From Diplosphaera chodatii (lineage: Eukaryota; Chlorophyta; Trebouxiophyceae; Prasiolales; Stichococcaceae): a stretch of DNA of 64,000 bases. The translations under genes were made by a program, and so were the position numbers. Every line of letters begins with the position of its first letter. The first letter of the stretch is position 1. Shown piece after piece: positions 48,232 through 58,853 of the stretch. Under the pieces are notes generated by a model. That model saw nothing but the letters and a program-made list of their open reading frames with translations, made no database searches and was not told where the DNA came from. The stretch spans positions 992,001 through 1,056,000 of the forward strand of contig JAALGY010000059.1 of the NCBI GenBank assembly GCA_032358165.1, given 5' to 3'.

Positions 48232-49504
48232 TTAGCTCAACTGCTGGCTGCTGGAGGGTGTGACCTTGTCTTGCCTGCTGCCAGTAGCGGGGTTAGCGAC
48301 CAAGCTCTTGTCTGCGGCAGCAGCTTGCAACTCGGACGCTACTGCAGGCACCGAGCTCCGCTGCTGTTTCCACGCATCAGGCGCCTGCCTGCAGCATCAG
48401 CTTGTCGCTTGAATCACACCCGTGATGTGGATATGACCTGGTGACTCCTCAAGGCAGCATACATGCCACCTTCCTGCTACAACGTTGCATCGGCAGAGGG
48501 GTTCATGTGCCTGGCGTGACTATGGACACTGCTGCTATATCACCTCCTGTTGCCGGCGGCACAGGGTGGGGTCCATGATCAAGGACGATGACCGGGTTGT
48601 TGGGGCACTCGCCCGGGGCGACGCTTGTGGCGTAATCACAGTTTGCAGCGCACATGTTGCCATATGTCCTGCACGAAGGCAAGGCATGTCAGTACGGCCT
48701 CCGATGCAGGGCACACAGTGCGTGTTGTCCATTTCTGGCAAAGCCTCTTCGCAGGGTGCTATGCAGCAGCTACCCCTTGATTACTCTGCAAGAAGGCAGC
48801 AAACGCATGCCAGCATGCACGCACGGCACAGCCACCTCACAGCCACCTCTACAGGGTGCTGTTCACGATATTACGCCAGCACTACTGGCACACGGGATAG
48901 CAAGTTGAGATTTGCTGCCGTCCTGCTGCCTACGTGTCTGCTGTTCACCTGCGCTGGCCGGTGTTGGCGTCGGTCCCGCACACGGGGGCATACTGCAGAG
49001 TGCACTCACAGGACGGCCCTGGCGCCCCTGCCAACCCTCGCCCTGTGCATACAACAGCAGAGTGCACTGCGGGTCACAGTGCAGGCTACTCTGCAAGCAT
49101 ACAGAGCAGAAGCACGGTGTATCCTGCCGGCGATGTCTGACGGACTATGCTGATAGGTGGATGCACAGCGTTTGCGCACAACTTACAAGAGCACTGTGCG
49201 CGCTCTTGCCCAAGCCACCTCACTGCTGCCGCATGTTATGTCAAGGTGCGTGCTTGCAGGGGCCTTCAATCATCTGATTGCTGTGCCCTCATGTGCACTT
49301 TCCACGAGTAGAAGCAATGGCAAGACAAAACCAGTTCGTCTGGGAAACAGCGCTGCAAAAGCATGCACCAGCAAGTCTGCATCAGAGACTTCATCACGCA
49401 GCGGCACTGCACACGCACCCTGCATGGCCCCAGCTGGCAGCAGCTGCCTTTGGATGACAGAATGCCAGTAGCGCAAGTCCAAGCAACCCAACCGCCATCC
49501 TCAT
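48232..49504 (-). CDS. Secreted Kazal-type protease inhibitor-like protein (gene I)
   Basis: Exons 49504-49408, 49042-48949, 48668-48544 and 48341-48232 give 141 aa. Exon 1 is a signal peptide (MRMAVGLLGLALLAF). Exons 2 and 3 together encode one Kazal domain: Cys at residues 44, 46, 54, 70, 74 and 85, with the hallmark YAPVCGTD, then TYGNMCAANC. Seven residues separate the second and third Cys and Y-x3-C precedes the fourth, as expected. The predicted P1 residue is Leu48, suggesting inhibition of chymotrypsin/elastase/subtilisin-like proteases (inference from the family). Exon 2 begins RGLAGAPGP, recalling the GRKLLQAAP opening of neighbouring genes. Exon 4 (ASELQAAADKSLV...) ends at TAA. The exon 1 donor is the least certain; an extra exon between 49042 and 49408 is possible. 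Confidence 0.8.
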
Positions 49505-50103
49505 CGTGCTGCTGCACCGCTGCTCCAGCAGTATTTGGGTAATTTACACTGTCTGCAAGTAGTATGCTCGACAAGCGAAGACCTGCAGTCTAGGAGCTGG
49601 CAGCTGCGCACAGAGAATAGAAGCTTTCGTGCTATCAGTATCTGATGACAAGTAATTGTCAGGGTGCTGCAATCAATCCGAGTCGGACAGCGTGCATAGT
49701 TGACCTTTACGGCCGCCATCTGCTCATCGGTGGCAACAGGTTCGTGTGCAGGTCATGCCAGCTGTGTCATCATGACCCTCGCTCATTTTCAATGGCATCG
49801 CCTCAGCAAACAACGCAGCACACCACATTGCTCCGCTGCCAAGACCAAACCCCCACTTGCGCTCAGGGTAGTTCCCTGCCTGCCTTTCCTGTCGGCACTG
49901 CTGAACATGCAAGTATGATACAGACTGCGAGTTGCAAACTTGCTGGCTGAAAGCAACTGCTCCTGAGTGCCCTGCTATCTCACAGCTCTCGACCTCTGGC
50001 CGCACTGATTCCCTCTGTCATTTGCTATGTGATCCTATCACCAGCGCCAGCATCTGAGCCCGCACACCCTACGCTGTTGCTGCTGCATGCGCAGACATCG
50101 ATG
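49505..50103. other. Intergenic region between the Kazal gene and GT90 gene
   Basis: About 600 bp with no supported exon; holds the Kazal gene promoter side and GT90 3' flank. Confidence 0.4.
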
Positions 50104-53100
50104 CTAGGCCGCAACCGCAAGCTGCTCGCCGCTGCCGCCGCCGCCGCCGCCGCCGCTGTTGGCGCCGCTTCCGCCAGCCAATGGGCCGGCAGCGGGGGCG
50201 GGGGCGGCCGCCGGCCGCGGCGGCGGCGGGCATCCCGGCTGCGTGAAGTTGGCCAGCCACGGGTACGTGTCCGCGATCAGCTGCCGGTCGGCCTCGTAGG
50301 GGAAGCCGAACTGCGCCAGCAGCGCCTGGCCGCTGTAGCAGATGGCCTTCGCCCCTGGGGCCGGCTTAAAGTCCACCAGGCTGCCGTACATCGCCAGCGC
50401 GTCCGCCAGGTACTGCCGCACGTCGTCCATCCGCACATGGCGCCGCAGGAACTGCATGGATGGATTGCTGTGATTATACACGCAAACGGTGAGGCCAACA
50501 GCTGGACACTGATGACCAGGGCCGGCTCCAGGGCGGACACTGGTGGCTTGCACATGCTTGCTGCAGGGTCGTTTCGGGCCAGACCAGAGGGGGGCTGGCC
50601 GCCTTCAGCTTGCCGCAGGTCCCGCTCAGCACGCAAGACACGCCGCGGCTTGCGTAACACAATCTTGAACAGGCCTGAGGCTGAAGGCCTGCTGACCTCT
50701 TGGCCGTTGGCCGCGATGTCCCAGGGCGCCAGCTGCTTGCGGCCTGCGGTGCGCTGCTCCAGGGGGGAGGGGCCGGGCGCCGGCGCGGGTGCAGGCGAAG
50801 CTGCCTGCACACCACAGCAGCCGCCCGTTGACATCCTCCAACATCCTCTTCAGATGGTTCAAAAGCACTGATACACGCAGACAAGCTTGCCGCACCCATG
50901 CTGAACTGGCAGTAAGTGTACAGCGAAGAATTGTGTGACAGAACCGGCCCGCCCTGCAATGTGCCACAAGAACCCAGTGGATGGTACGTCATGGACCGCA
51001 CCACCAGCGCATCACCTGCGCTGGCGGCAAGGCATCTGGTTCGTCCGCTGCTCTGGGGGCCGGCGGCGCCGGCGGCGGCGGCGGCGGCATGGTGTCGTAC
51101 TTCTGGTACGGCCGGTCGAACCGGTCGTCCGACAGGTCCACGCTGGGGTTGGTCGGCAGGCCCGCCGCCTGAAACTGCGCCTCCAGGTGCTTCACCTGCA
51201 TGTACACACCCTAAACCCTGAGCTGAGACCTTGGCGCTTCAGGGTTGCTGAAGGCGTGTCTCGTAGTGTTCTGCTGCGGAGGAGCGTGACTGCTCACCCT
51301 GCTGCCGGGGGTGCGCACACAACAGCAATGCCACCGCAGCCTGCCTCAGCCACTGGGGCACAGAGCCCGCTGCCAGCAAGAGGCACAAGCCAGATTGCAT
51401 GCACTTTGCAATACAACACACCTGCCGGGCGATGTCCACGCACATCTGGGGGTATGCCAGGTCCGACGCGCCCGCCGGGGGAACCTCAACGTAGTGCAGC
51501 CCGGGGACCAGGGCGCGGGAGAAGAACTCGAAGCGGGTGGGCGCCACCGCCAGCAGCACGCTCCCGCACGCCAGCTTCTGCTTGAAGTTGGTGGCCCAGG
51601 CGCCGGACTCCAGGTACATCAGATACCTGCCGCAGGGCGGGTCCAAAACATTCAGACACAGGGTGCTCAAGTGCGCGGGTGTTTTTCAGCTGAGGCACCA
51701 CAGACAACGGCAGCAGCTCAGGCCAGCTGACCGTACAGGCTGCAGCCGCTGGATGTTGTTGATGTCAAGTGCAGCACAACAGGCAGGCCGCAGCCTCGAG
51801 CAGGACGCCTGGCGGGCGCCGCGCATCTGGGTGCGGCACGAGCCGCCGGCATGCCAGACAGGCTGCAGGGGTTTCAACCAAGAGCAGCCGGGGGGGCGCA
51901 CCGCCAGGCGCACGCCTCGTGGAGGCGCACGTCCGGGTGCCACACGTTGAACAGCTCCTGGTCGCGCGCCCGCAGCGCCTTGAACATCTCGGGGCACGCC
52001 GCGAACTGGCGACGCAGCAGGTCGCGGCGCTCCGGGGACGCGCGCCCCCGCCACATCGCCTGCGGACGACGGGATTTCATTAGTAACCAGGACCTGATGT
52101 TGAGATGCCACAGCTGGCTGTTAGGCTTATTAATTTTGATGAACTTGCAGAGACGTCCGCAGAGCCGGGTGGCACTGCTAAGGTTTGCGGGTGTAGCGAC
52201 ATAACCAAGCACGAAGCACACTCCGCGAACCCGACAACCGTTTATGCCAATCACGTCAGCAAGCAAACCGGCATGGCCCGCAGCTGCTGCACTCTTCAGG
52301 CCTTCAGGTAGCACAGCTCGACCGCCTTGCTCGGCCAGGACCGCAGTCATGGTAGCTGCAGCCCAAGCGTCCAGGCATGCAGCCGGGGGTGTGCCTGGCA
52401 CTGACAGTAGCGCGCAGCAACCTTGCTGCTGGGCGTCCTTGGAGCTGCTCACCATGGGCAGGCGCCGGTCCAGCGGCGTGGCTCTGGACATCTCGTCCGC
52501 CAGGTACCGCAGCTGCGCATCCCAACCCACCACGAAGCCGTCACGGGAGTCTGCATATACCGGGTGACGCTTGTCAGCGGGAACATCCAGCATCAGCAGC
52601 TCAGCAACTGTCTGTGAGCGATGCACGGTCACAAACATCTGCCAGCGTGCGATACAGCACACATGCTCTGCCTGCCTGCAGCCGGCAAGCATCCAGTTTC
52701 TAGGCTTCTGGACAGGAAGTCAAGGTTGAACGCAGGCAAGGGTATAGATTTTGCACACCCACGAGGCGCCTGTGCTCGTGGCCCCAGTAGGAGAAGTCCG
52801 GGTACGGGACGTCGGTGAACCCCGCGCCCGTTGTGTAGCCGAAGATGGGCGGCGCCGGCTGCTGGGCCCCCTGGGGCGCCTCCGGCACGAGCGGGGAGTC
52901 GTGCGTGTGCAGCACAGCCTCCAGGTCCGGCACCTGCATGGTTCAGGCAGCCTCAATGTTCTGCTGCAGTCTTGTCGCGCCGCGTGACGCCATGACCGCT
53001 TCTGCTTTCAACCACTAAAGTTGCCTGCCCACCCCTTCCTGGGGCACATTGCTGACTTCAGGCAGCCTCAATGTTCTGCTGCAGTCTTGTTGCGCCGCGT

Positions 53101-54428
53101 GGCGCCATGACCTTGTCTGCTTTCAGACACTAACATTGCCTGCCCACCCCTTCCTGGGTCACACATCGCTGAGTGGATCGGCCACTGGCACATGAAGTTT
53201 TGGTGACCACAACAGGGATGGGGGCCTGCGCACCGCCCCAGGGTGGGCGCGCAGCGTGTCGAGCAGCGCCAGCACCGCGTGCGGCACGCGGCCCTTGGCG
53301 CTGACCCACCCTGCAGCACAGCGCGGCACCAGCCCTCAGGAAGCAAGCCACACTGCGGGGCTGTCGACAAGCTGCTGCTGATGTCATGAGCCGCACTCAT
53401 CGTAGCTGTTCACTGGCAAACAACTCTCACTTCTAGGCCTGCAACATACGATGACCATGTCAGCCAGCCTGTGCAAGGCGCAAACTTGTAAGTCACTCAC
53501 CGCCGCCAAGTTCTGCGGGGTACCACCCGCCCAGCGGCTGTGCCGTCAGGTGCTCCACCCACAGCGTGCCGTTCAGCACGCTGATGCGCAGCTTCTGGCT
53601 CTGGCACGGGAACTCCATTGCCGCCCGATCCACCATCGCCTGTGGAACAGAACAGTGCAGTTCTTGAAGCCGTCAACGGGGACCAACCGCATAGGGCTTT
53701 GCATTGGGCAGCTGTTCCTGCATGCACCCCGCTGCTGTGTGTACACCATTGTCTGCCAAGCAGCCTTCCCACAAAGTCGGGCAGCAGCCCATCTGCTGAA
53801 CGGACTGTCTGCAGGATGGCGGCCACTGTTGACAGGGACCAGCACATGTTGCCACAGCGGCATGGTCACTGCACTGCTGGCTGCAGAAGGGTACCAAAAC
53901 CCTGACAGTGTCGTGCCAAGAAGCAGCCTTGTGCTGCACTCGGAGGATGCTGGCCAGATGCAGACCTTTGTGATGCCCGTTGCGCTCCATCGGGCAAAGT
54001 CGTCTGCAATCCAGGGGGCATAGTAGGACGCCAGCAACTGCCCCTGCCGTGTGCGCACTTCAGCGTGCGGCTCGTCCCCGTAGATCGCCGCCCGCGGCAG
54101 CCGGTCCCGGCCCCTGCGTTGCACCATACAATTCATGGATGCCGATTGCACAGGCTCACAACTGGCATGCCGGTGCGGCTGATGTGGTGTGCATGGTGAC
54201 GGGTGTTGGCATCCTCTGACGAACGCAGCTGTCGGTGCAGTGACAGTTGATGTTACGTTGATCCTTCTGCTGCTCGTTCGTGCAGCCCTGCCAACGCAAC
54301 AGGTGACACGTCCAATGTCAGGCGGATGCAGCGGCGCACCCAAACGGCGGGTGGAGCCACAGCTGCGCGCACAGCGTCAGGATCACCGCCGACAGGAGCA
54401 GCCTGCGGCACCGGCGGGACCGGCCCAT
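50104..54428 (-). CDS. GT90 (CAP10-like) glycosyltransferase, membrane-anchored
   Basis: Starts at 54428 with MGRSRRCRRLLLSAVILT, a basic, then hydrophobic signal anchor typical of type II Golgi/ER enzymes. Exons include 54428-54340, 54113-53966, then segments near 53640-53510, 53305-53238, 52936-52760, 52555-52455, 52060-51900, 51631-51423, 51195-51010, 50820-50710 and 50455-50104. Family motifs appear in order: VPDLEAVLHTHDSP, FTDVPYPDFSYWG, AMWRGRASPERR, and YLMYLESGAWATNFKQKLACGS followed closely by RFEFFSRALVPGLHYVEV, the CAP10/KDELC1 hallmark. Enzymes of this family transfer glucose or xylose onto proteins or polysaccharides; the donor and acceptor here are unknown. The join between the AMWRG and YLMYLE exons, around 51.7-51.9 kb, is not resolved. 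The C-terminus ends in a Pro/Ala/Gly-rich tail. Confidence 0.85.
52942..53170. repeat. Two-copy tandem duplication of about 115 bp in a GT90 intron
   Basis: The segment beginning TTCAGGCAGCCTCAATGTTC at 52942 recurs at 53057 with a few substitutions, and both copies end in CCACCCCTTCCTGGG. It lies wholly inside the intron between the WVSAKG and VPDLEA exons. Confidence 0.85.
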
Positions 54429-55246
54429 GCGCTCATCGCCGCCGTCCAGGCTGCTTACAGCGGCTGCACCTCCGGAAGCCACCCGGGTTTGTCAAGCTGA
54501 CAATCAATTTGAGCCACCCTGCACCCAAGATCGCTGCGGCCCAGCAGGTACTGCTGCCTCAGCAACCAGCTGCTATATTGTTGGACCTGGTGGATCCAAA
54601 GTTGAGATGGGTCGAGGCAAGTGGAAAGTTGGAGGTACAAAGGCTCCCGGCAAACGTGCCGGATCGCCTGTAATGCAGTGCCACGGCGATCAACAGTCTG
54701 CTGGGAGGGTTCCAGGTGCATGTGCCCAGCGATGCAGGCTGACATTGACGTATTGTCGTGTTGACTCTCGCCGCTTCACTCCCTCACGTGACCCCGAAGA
54801 CCTACTTTGACTCACAAATGAAAGGGCAGAGACTTCAGCGGCAGCTCCCATCGAGCAGTGGGAACAGTCGATCGGCTGGTCTTGTGCTCATGTGAGGCGC
54901 CACATGGATGCGTGCAAGGCCGACAGCGCAATGACGATAGCCAAAATGCACTCGTCGCACCACAAAGCATGATGCAGCCGCAACAGCCTCGCGTGTGCAG
55001 GCAGTCTGCTGTCAAGTCATCGGCCACCTCAGCACCTGCGCGCATGTGATCACAGCATTGCAAACAGCTCAGTTCAAGTCTGATCAGAAAAGAGGCATCC
55101 TGGCATGTGCACGAGGATGCGACTGAGCTCAGATCCGGTCTAGCAGGTTGAAAAGTTGAGAATCGGTGCTGTTGGTGCGGCATCATTCAGCTGGCGCAGG
55201 TGACATAACTTGACACTGCGGCGCGGATGCACTGCCATCTGGAGGC
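54429..55246. promoter_or_regulatory. Divergent promoter region GT90/SPT2-like
   Basis: About 820 bp between two divergent start codons. No exon is supported; both promoters should be here. No element was recognised. Confidence 0.45.
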
Positions 55247-58200
55247 ATGGACGCCAAGCGGCAGGAGGAGCTGCGCATGCGCCTCGCACGGTGTGCCTAC
55301 TCAGGAGACTGCCGATGATTGGATGCCGCTCGACTGTGGCATTGCGCACCAGTCCAGTGATTGCGGTGTGAAGTCCGCAGATACGTGCACCCTTCAGATG
55401 GGGAACTCAACGCTGCTGTGGCAGTCACGATCATGCAGCATCTGCAGGCGGGAATCCATCTTCGGCGGGACAGCGTCCACGCGGCTCGCCTCAGCCGCTC
55501 CAGGGTGGGCGCCGGCCGCGCCGCAGCGCTCGCCACACAGGCCCAAGTTTCCGGTCGGCGCGGCGAAGCTGCCGGCTACCGGCGCGGCACCAAGCAACGG
55601 CAGAGTTGGCGGCGGCAGCGGCGGCAACAGCAGCGGTGGCCTGCGCAGCAGCAGCGATGCTGCCACGCCCGACCCAGGTGCCGGGTTGCTGCTGTTCACG
55701 CTGAGTGGCAGGCGCGCCCAACACGAAGCCAACAATATGGCAGAGTCAGCTGATACATAGAGCAACTGAGCGCTGCAGATTGCAGACGCAGCTGATGTGC
55801 CAACTTGTCAAACTCCTACTGTTGCCCTGCCACACACCTGGCGTGCCAGAGGAACGGCAGCTGGACATTACAAGGCCAATGCAAAGCATGGTGGTGCTTG
55901 TAATGCAGCTATCGCAGCAGAGGAGCGGCGGCGGAAGGTTGCAGCGCAGCTCGCCGCATTTGAGACGCTTGGCAGCTCTGCCCTTGCCGCTGCTGCGCTG
56001 CCATTCAAACAGCAGGCGAGTACCTGCTGCACAGCATGTGTTGCTCATTGCAGCTGCTCGTGAGAGCTGAATGCTGCTTCCGCCACTTAAGTCTGGCAAG
56101 CCAGCAGATGCGAGTGCCCCCATGCTCGAAGGTACTCTCCAGATTGTGTACAGCATGCTGCAACCACAGCAGGGCTCAAATGCATACACGTGCTTGCCAT
56201 GCAGCCGCCGAGGTCGGCCATCAGGACAGAGCTGCAGGCTGCAGCGAAGCAGGGCCGAGCGGCAAAGCTCCCAGCGCAGCCTGCTGCACCCACAGCCACA
56301 AGGTCCAGCCCTGCAGCAGGGGCCTTAAGAGGCAGCCCACGCCCAACAGCCGAGAGCAGCTCGATGTACCGCAGCCTGTCGGCGTCGCCCGCCGGCGGCG
56401 CCAGCGCCAGCAGGCAGCCGGGCGGCAGGAGTGGCGGCAGGCCATCACCGCTGCACAGGCGTGCATCAGGCATCCTTCAATGTGCAGCACACGTTGCTTG
56501 CTTCCTGCAATGTCCGGAGGTTGTGTGGCAGAGCCTGCCGGCCGTGCAGTCAAACGCAGCAGCGCGTTCCTGATGCCAATGATGTAAATGCATGCTGAAG
56601 TGCGCACTGCAGGACACTCGCATCGTGTGAACTGGGCGACTGGCTGCGACTGCAGGCAGGGCGTGGCCAACGGCGCAGTGGCGAAGCAGAAGGTCAGGGG
56701 CGGCGGCGGCGGCCGCAGGGCCGTGGCCAACCGCAGCGCGGCGCAGCCCCTGGCGGTGGCAGGTGTGCTTGCAGCGTCGAGTGGCGAGAAGTGGAGTGCT
56801 TCCCTGACAGCATGGCACTGTAGAGTCAGCACCATGTGGTTGTGCCCTGCGCCAGCTGCATGGCTATTCCCTTCGCCAGACAGCAGCAACAGGGGTACGA
56901 CGGCGAGCTTGTGCGCTGCAGGGGTGACGGGCCGGCAGAAGGCGGACGCCGCGCTGGCGGCGGCGGTGCGCGCGCACCTTCCAGCTTCCACCGGCAGCGC
57001 CGCCGTGGCACCGCCCGGGCGGCAGCAGCCAGCTGCACCACCGCAGCAGCAGCAGCAACAGCAGAAACAGCGGCAGTCGCTGGCGCAGCGGCCAGCGCAG
57101 CCGGCGGCGGGCCCGCGGCTGCTGCAGCCCCGGCAGCACGGCACGCCAAAGCCGGCGCAGCAGTTTTACTCGGCAAGTAGCCTGGCCTCTATACCCTGAA
57201 ACATCAGGCAAAGCTGCACATGCAGGACTGCATCAATGCTGTGCAGTGCGCCCCACACTGCAACAGGTGTACAATTGATGTGCACAGATGTGCTCAGGTT
57301 GCATGTTCAGGGATCCCGCAGGTTGGGGCAACTGAGGTGCACGGGCTGGGAACACTGCTGCCTGCATGAGGCAGGCCTACAGCATGGCATGCAGCAGCCA
57401 GTCGATGCGACGTGGCAGTGACGCAGCGGAACCCGACGGTCTGCAGGCGGGCGGCGGGGTGCCGCGGCAGCCGCAGGCGCAGCGGGCGCAGCAGCGGCGG
57501 CAGGAGGCGGAGGACAACGCCGAGCTGGCGGACTTCCTGGATGACGACGGCGGCGGCGCGGACGACGACTGGCGCGCCGAGCTGCGCTCGATCACCGGCT
57601 ACGACCCCTCCAGGTTGGGGTGCCATCTGAGCTTCGGCCGTTCAAAGACCAGTCTGCACATTGTGTATACCCACCCGGTGCCAGATAGCAGCTGCACCAG
57701 AGCGCACGTCCAGGCTGGCGTGCTTGAACGGGGATCAACGTGCGACTCCCACTCACCGAGAGAGCAAGGCGCTGCCGGTGGCAGGGCACACCGCTGGACA
57801 CAGCTGCACCGTTCGCGTCGCAGTGTAAGCTACTGGCTGTGCACCTGGTCACAATCGACGACCAGAGTCCTGCCCTGCTGACGTGCAGGTTCGCGGACGA
57901 GCGGTTCGACGACCGGCGCATGGAGGTGGGCTGGGCGGCGGTGCAGGCGGAGGAGCGGCGGTCGGCGCGGCTGGGGCGCGACGACGACGCGGCGGCGGAA
58001 GCCCAGGAGCGGGCGCGCCAGGTGAGGTTCCCTGGGCAGCAGGTTCACGATCAGGAAGACCGGAAACAGAGGACGTGCACCTGCTGACGTGCTCCCTGCG
58101 GCCGGGGCGCGACAGACCCGCCCGGTCAGGAGCTGCGGAGCCGAACGTGACAGCTGGACTCCTGTGCAGACTTGCGGGTAGTAATGACCATTTCCAAAAG

Positions 58201-58470
58201 CCTAAAAACCAGAAGAGGCTGGCCGAGCAGGGGCGCTGCGCCCAGCAGCAGCGCCGCTGGGGGACAGCACTTCCAGCTGCCGCCTGATTCTTCAGCACTG
58301 CACGTGACCCTCCGACACAGACGCCCGCAGCACACGCAGTTTTGTGTTTATGATGAGCCAGGGCGTGCGCATTCCCCTGAGGCAGCTGCCATCGCGTCCC
58401 CTGCAGGCGGCCAAGAAGGCGCGGCTGGCGGAGGCCAAGCGGCGCAGGGCGGCAGCCGAAAGCGGCGGAT
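55247..58470 (+). CDS. SPT2: SPT2-like chromatin protein / histone chaperone
   Basis: Exon 1 (55247-55290, MDAKRQEELRMRLAR) joins in phase 2 to 55448-55677. Later exons follow near 55914-56015 (EERRRKVAAQLAAF), 56085-56131, 56250-56470, 56650-56760, 56915-57185, 57400-57615, 57888-58020 and 58407-58470. The middle is low-complexity, Ala/Gly/Ser/Gln-rich and basic. The diagnostic C-terminus is ADFLDDD...DDDWRAELRSITGYDPSR, then FADERFDDRRMEVGWAAVQ, EERRSARLGRDDD and a final basic AKKARLAEAKRRR. This matches the conserved SPT2 C-terminal pattern (YNPSK/FADDDD...M E...E..RS..IGR.ED). SPT2 binds H3-H4 during transcription and acts in the nucleus (family knowledge). One intron appears to use a GC donor (CAG|GCGAGT near 56016). 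Middle exon borders are approximate. Confidence 0.8.
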
Positions 58471-58853
58471 AGGAATAGCCAGCTGTGGACTGCAGCAGCT
58501 GCGGTGGGGACTGTGCAGTGCTGCCGATGCACCCGCAGCATGTCAAGCAGAGGATGATTGAAGCATCAGTGTGCAGCGACAGTAGCCATACCTAGACATA
58601 CAACGATGCAACCTCTTTAGGTGTACAGTGATCAATAGCTGTACAGTCAAGCGGAATGATGTGTGAAGACACTCCTCTGTTGAGGTGAACCAATAGCTGC
58701 AACCTGCAGAACAGCCTCACAGGTTGGTAATCGTTCAAGTGAAGCATGAACCTGCCACCTGCCGGCTGGCAGAATGCATGTAACCCATAAGGGCCCATCT
58801 ACCATTGTTTGCAGACGTTCAAAGCCCAGGGCCATTTTCCGCACGCCCCTGCC
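58471..58853. other. Convergent intergenic region SPT2-like/acyltransferase
   Basis: 383 bp between two converging stops. No feature seen beyond the 3' flanks. Confidence 0.4.

Noticed and set aside
56036..56587. 183-codon plus-strand frame within the SPT2-like gene
   Set aside because: Competes with the SPT2 exon starting at about 56250; the latter joins in phase and gives the basic Ser-rich sequence expected there.
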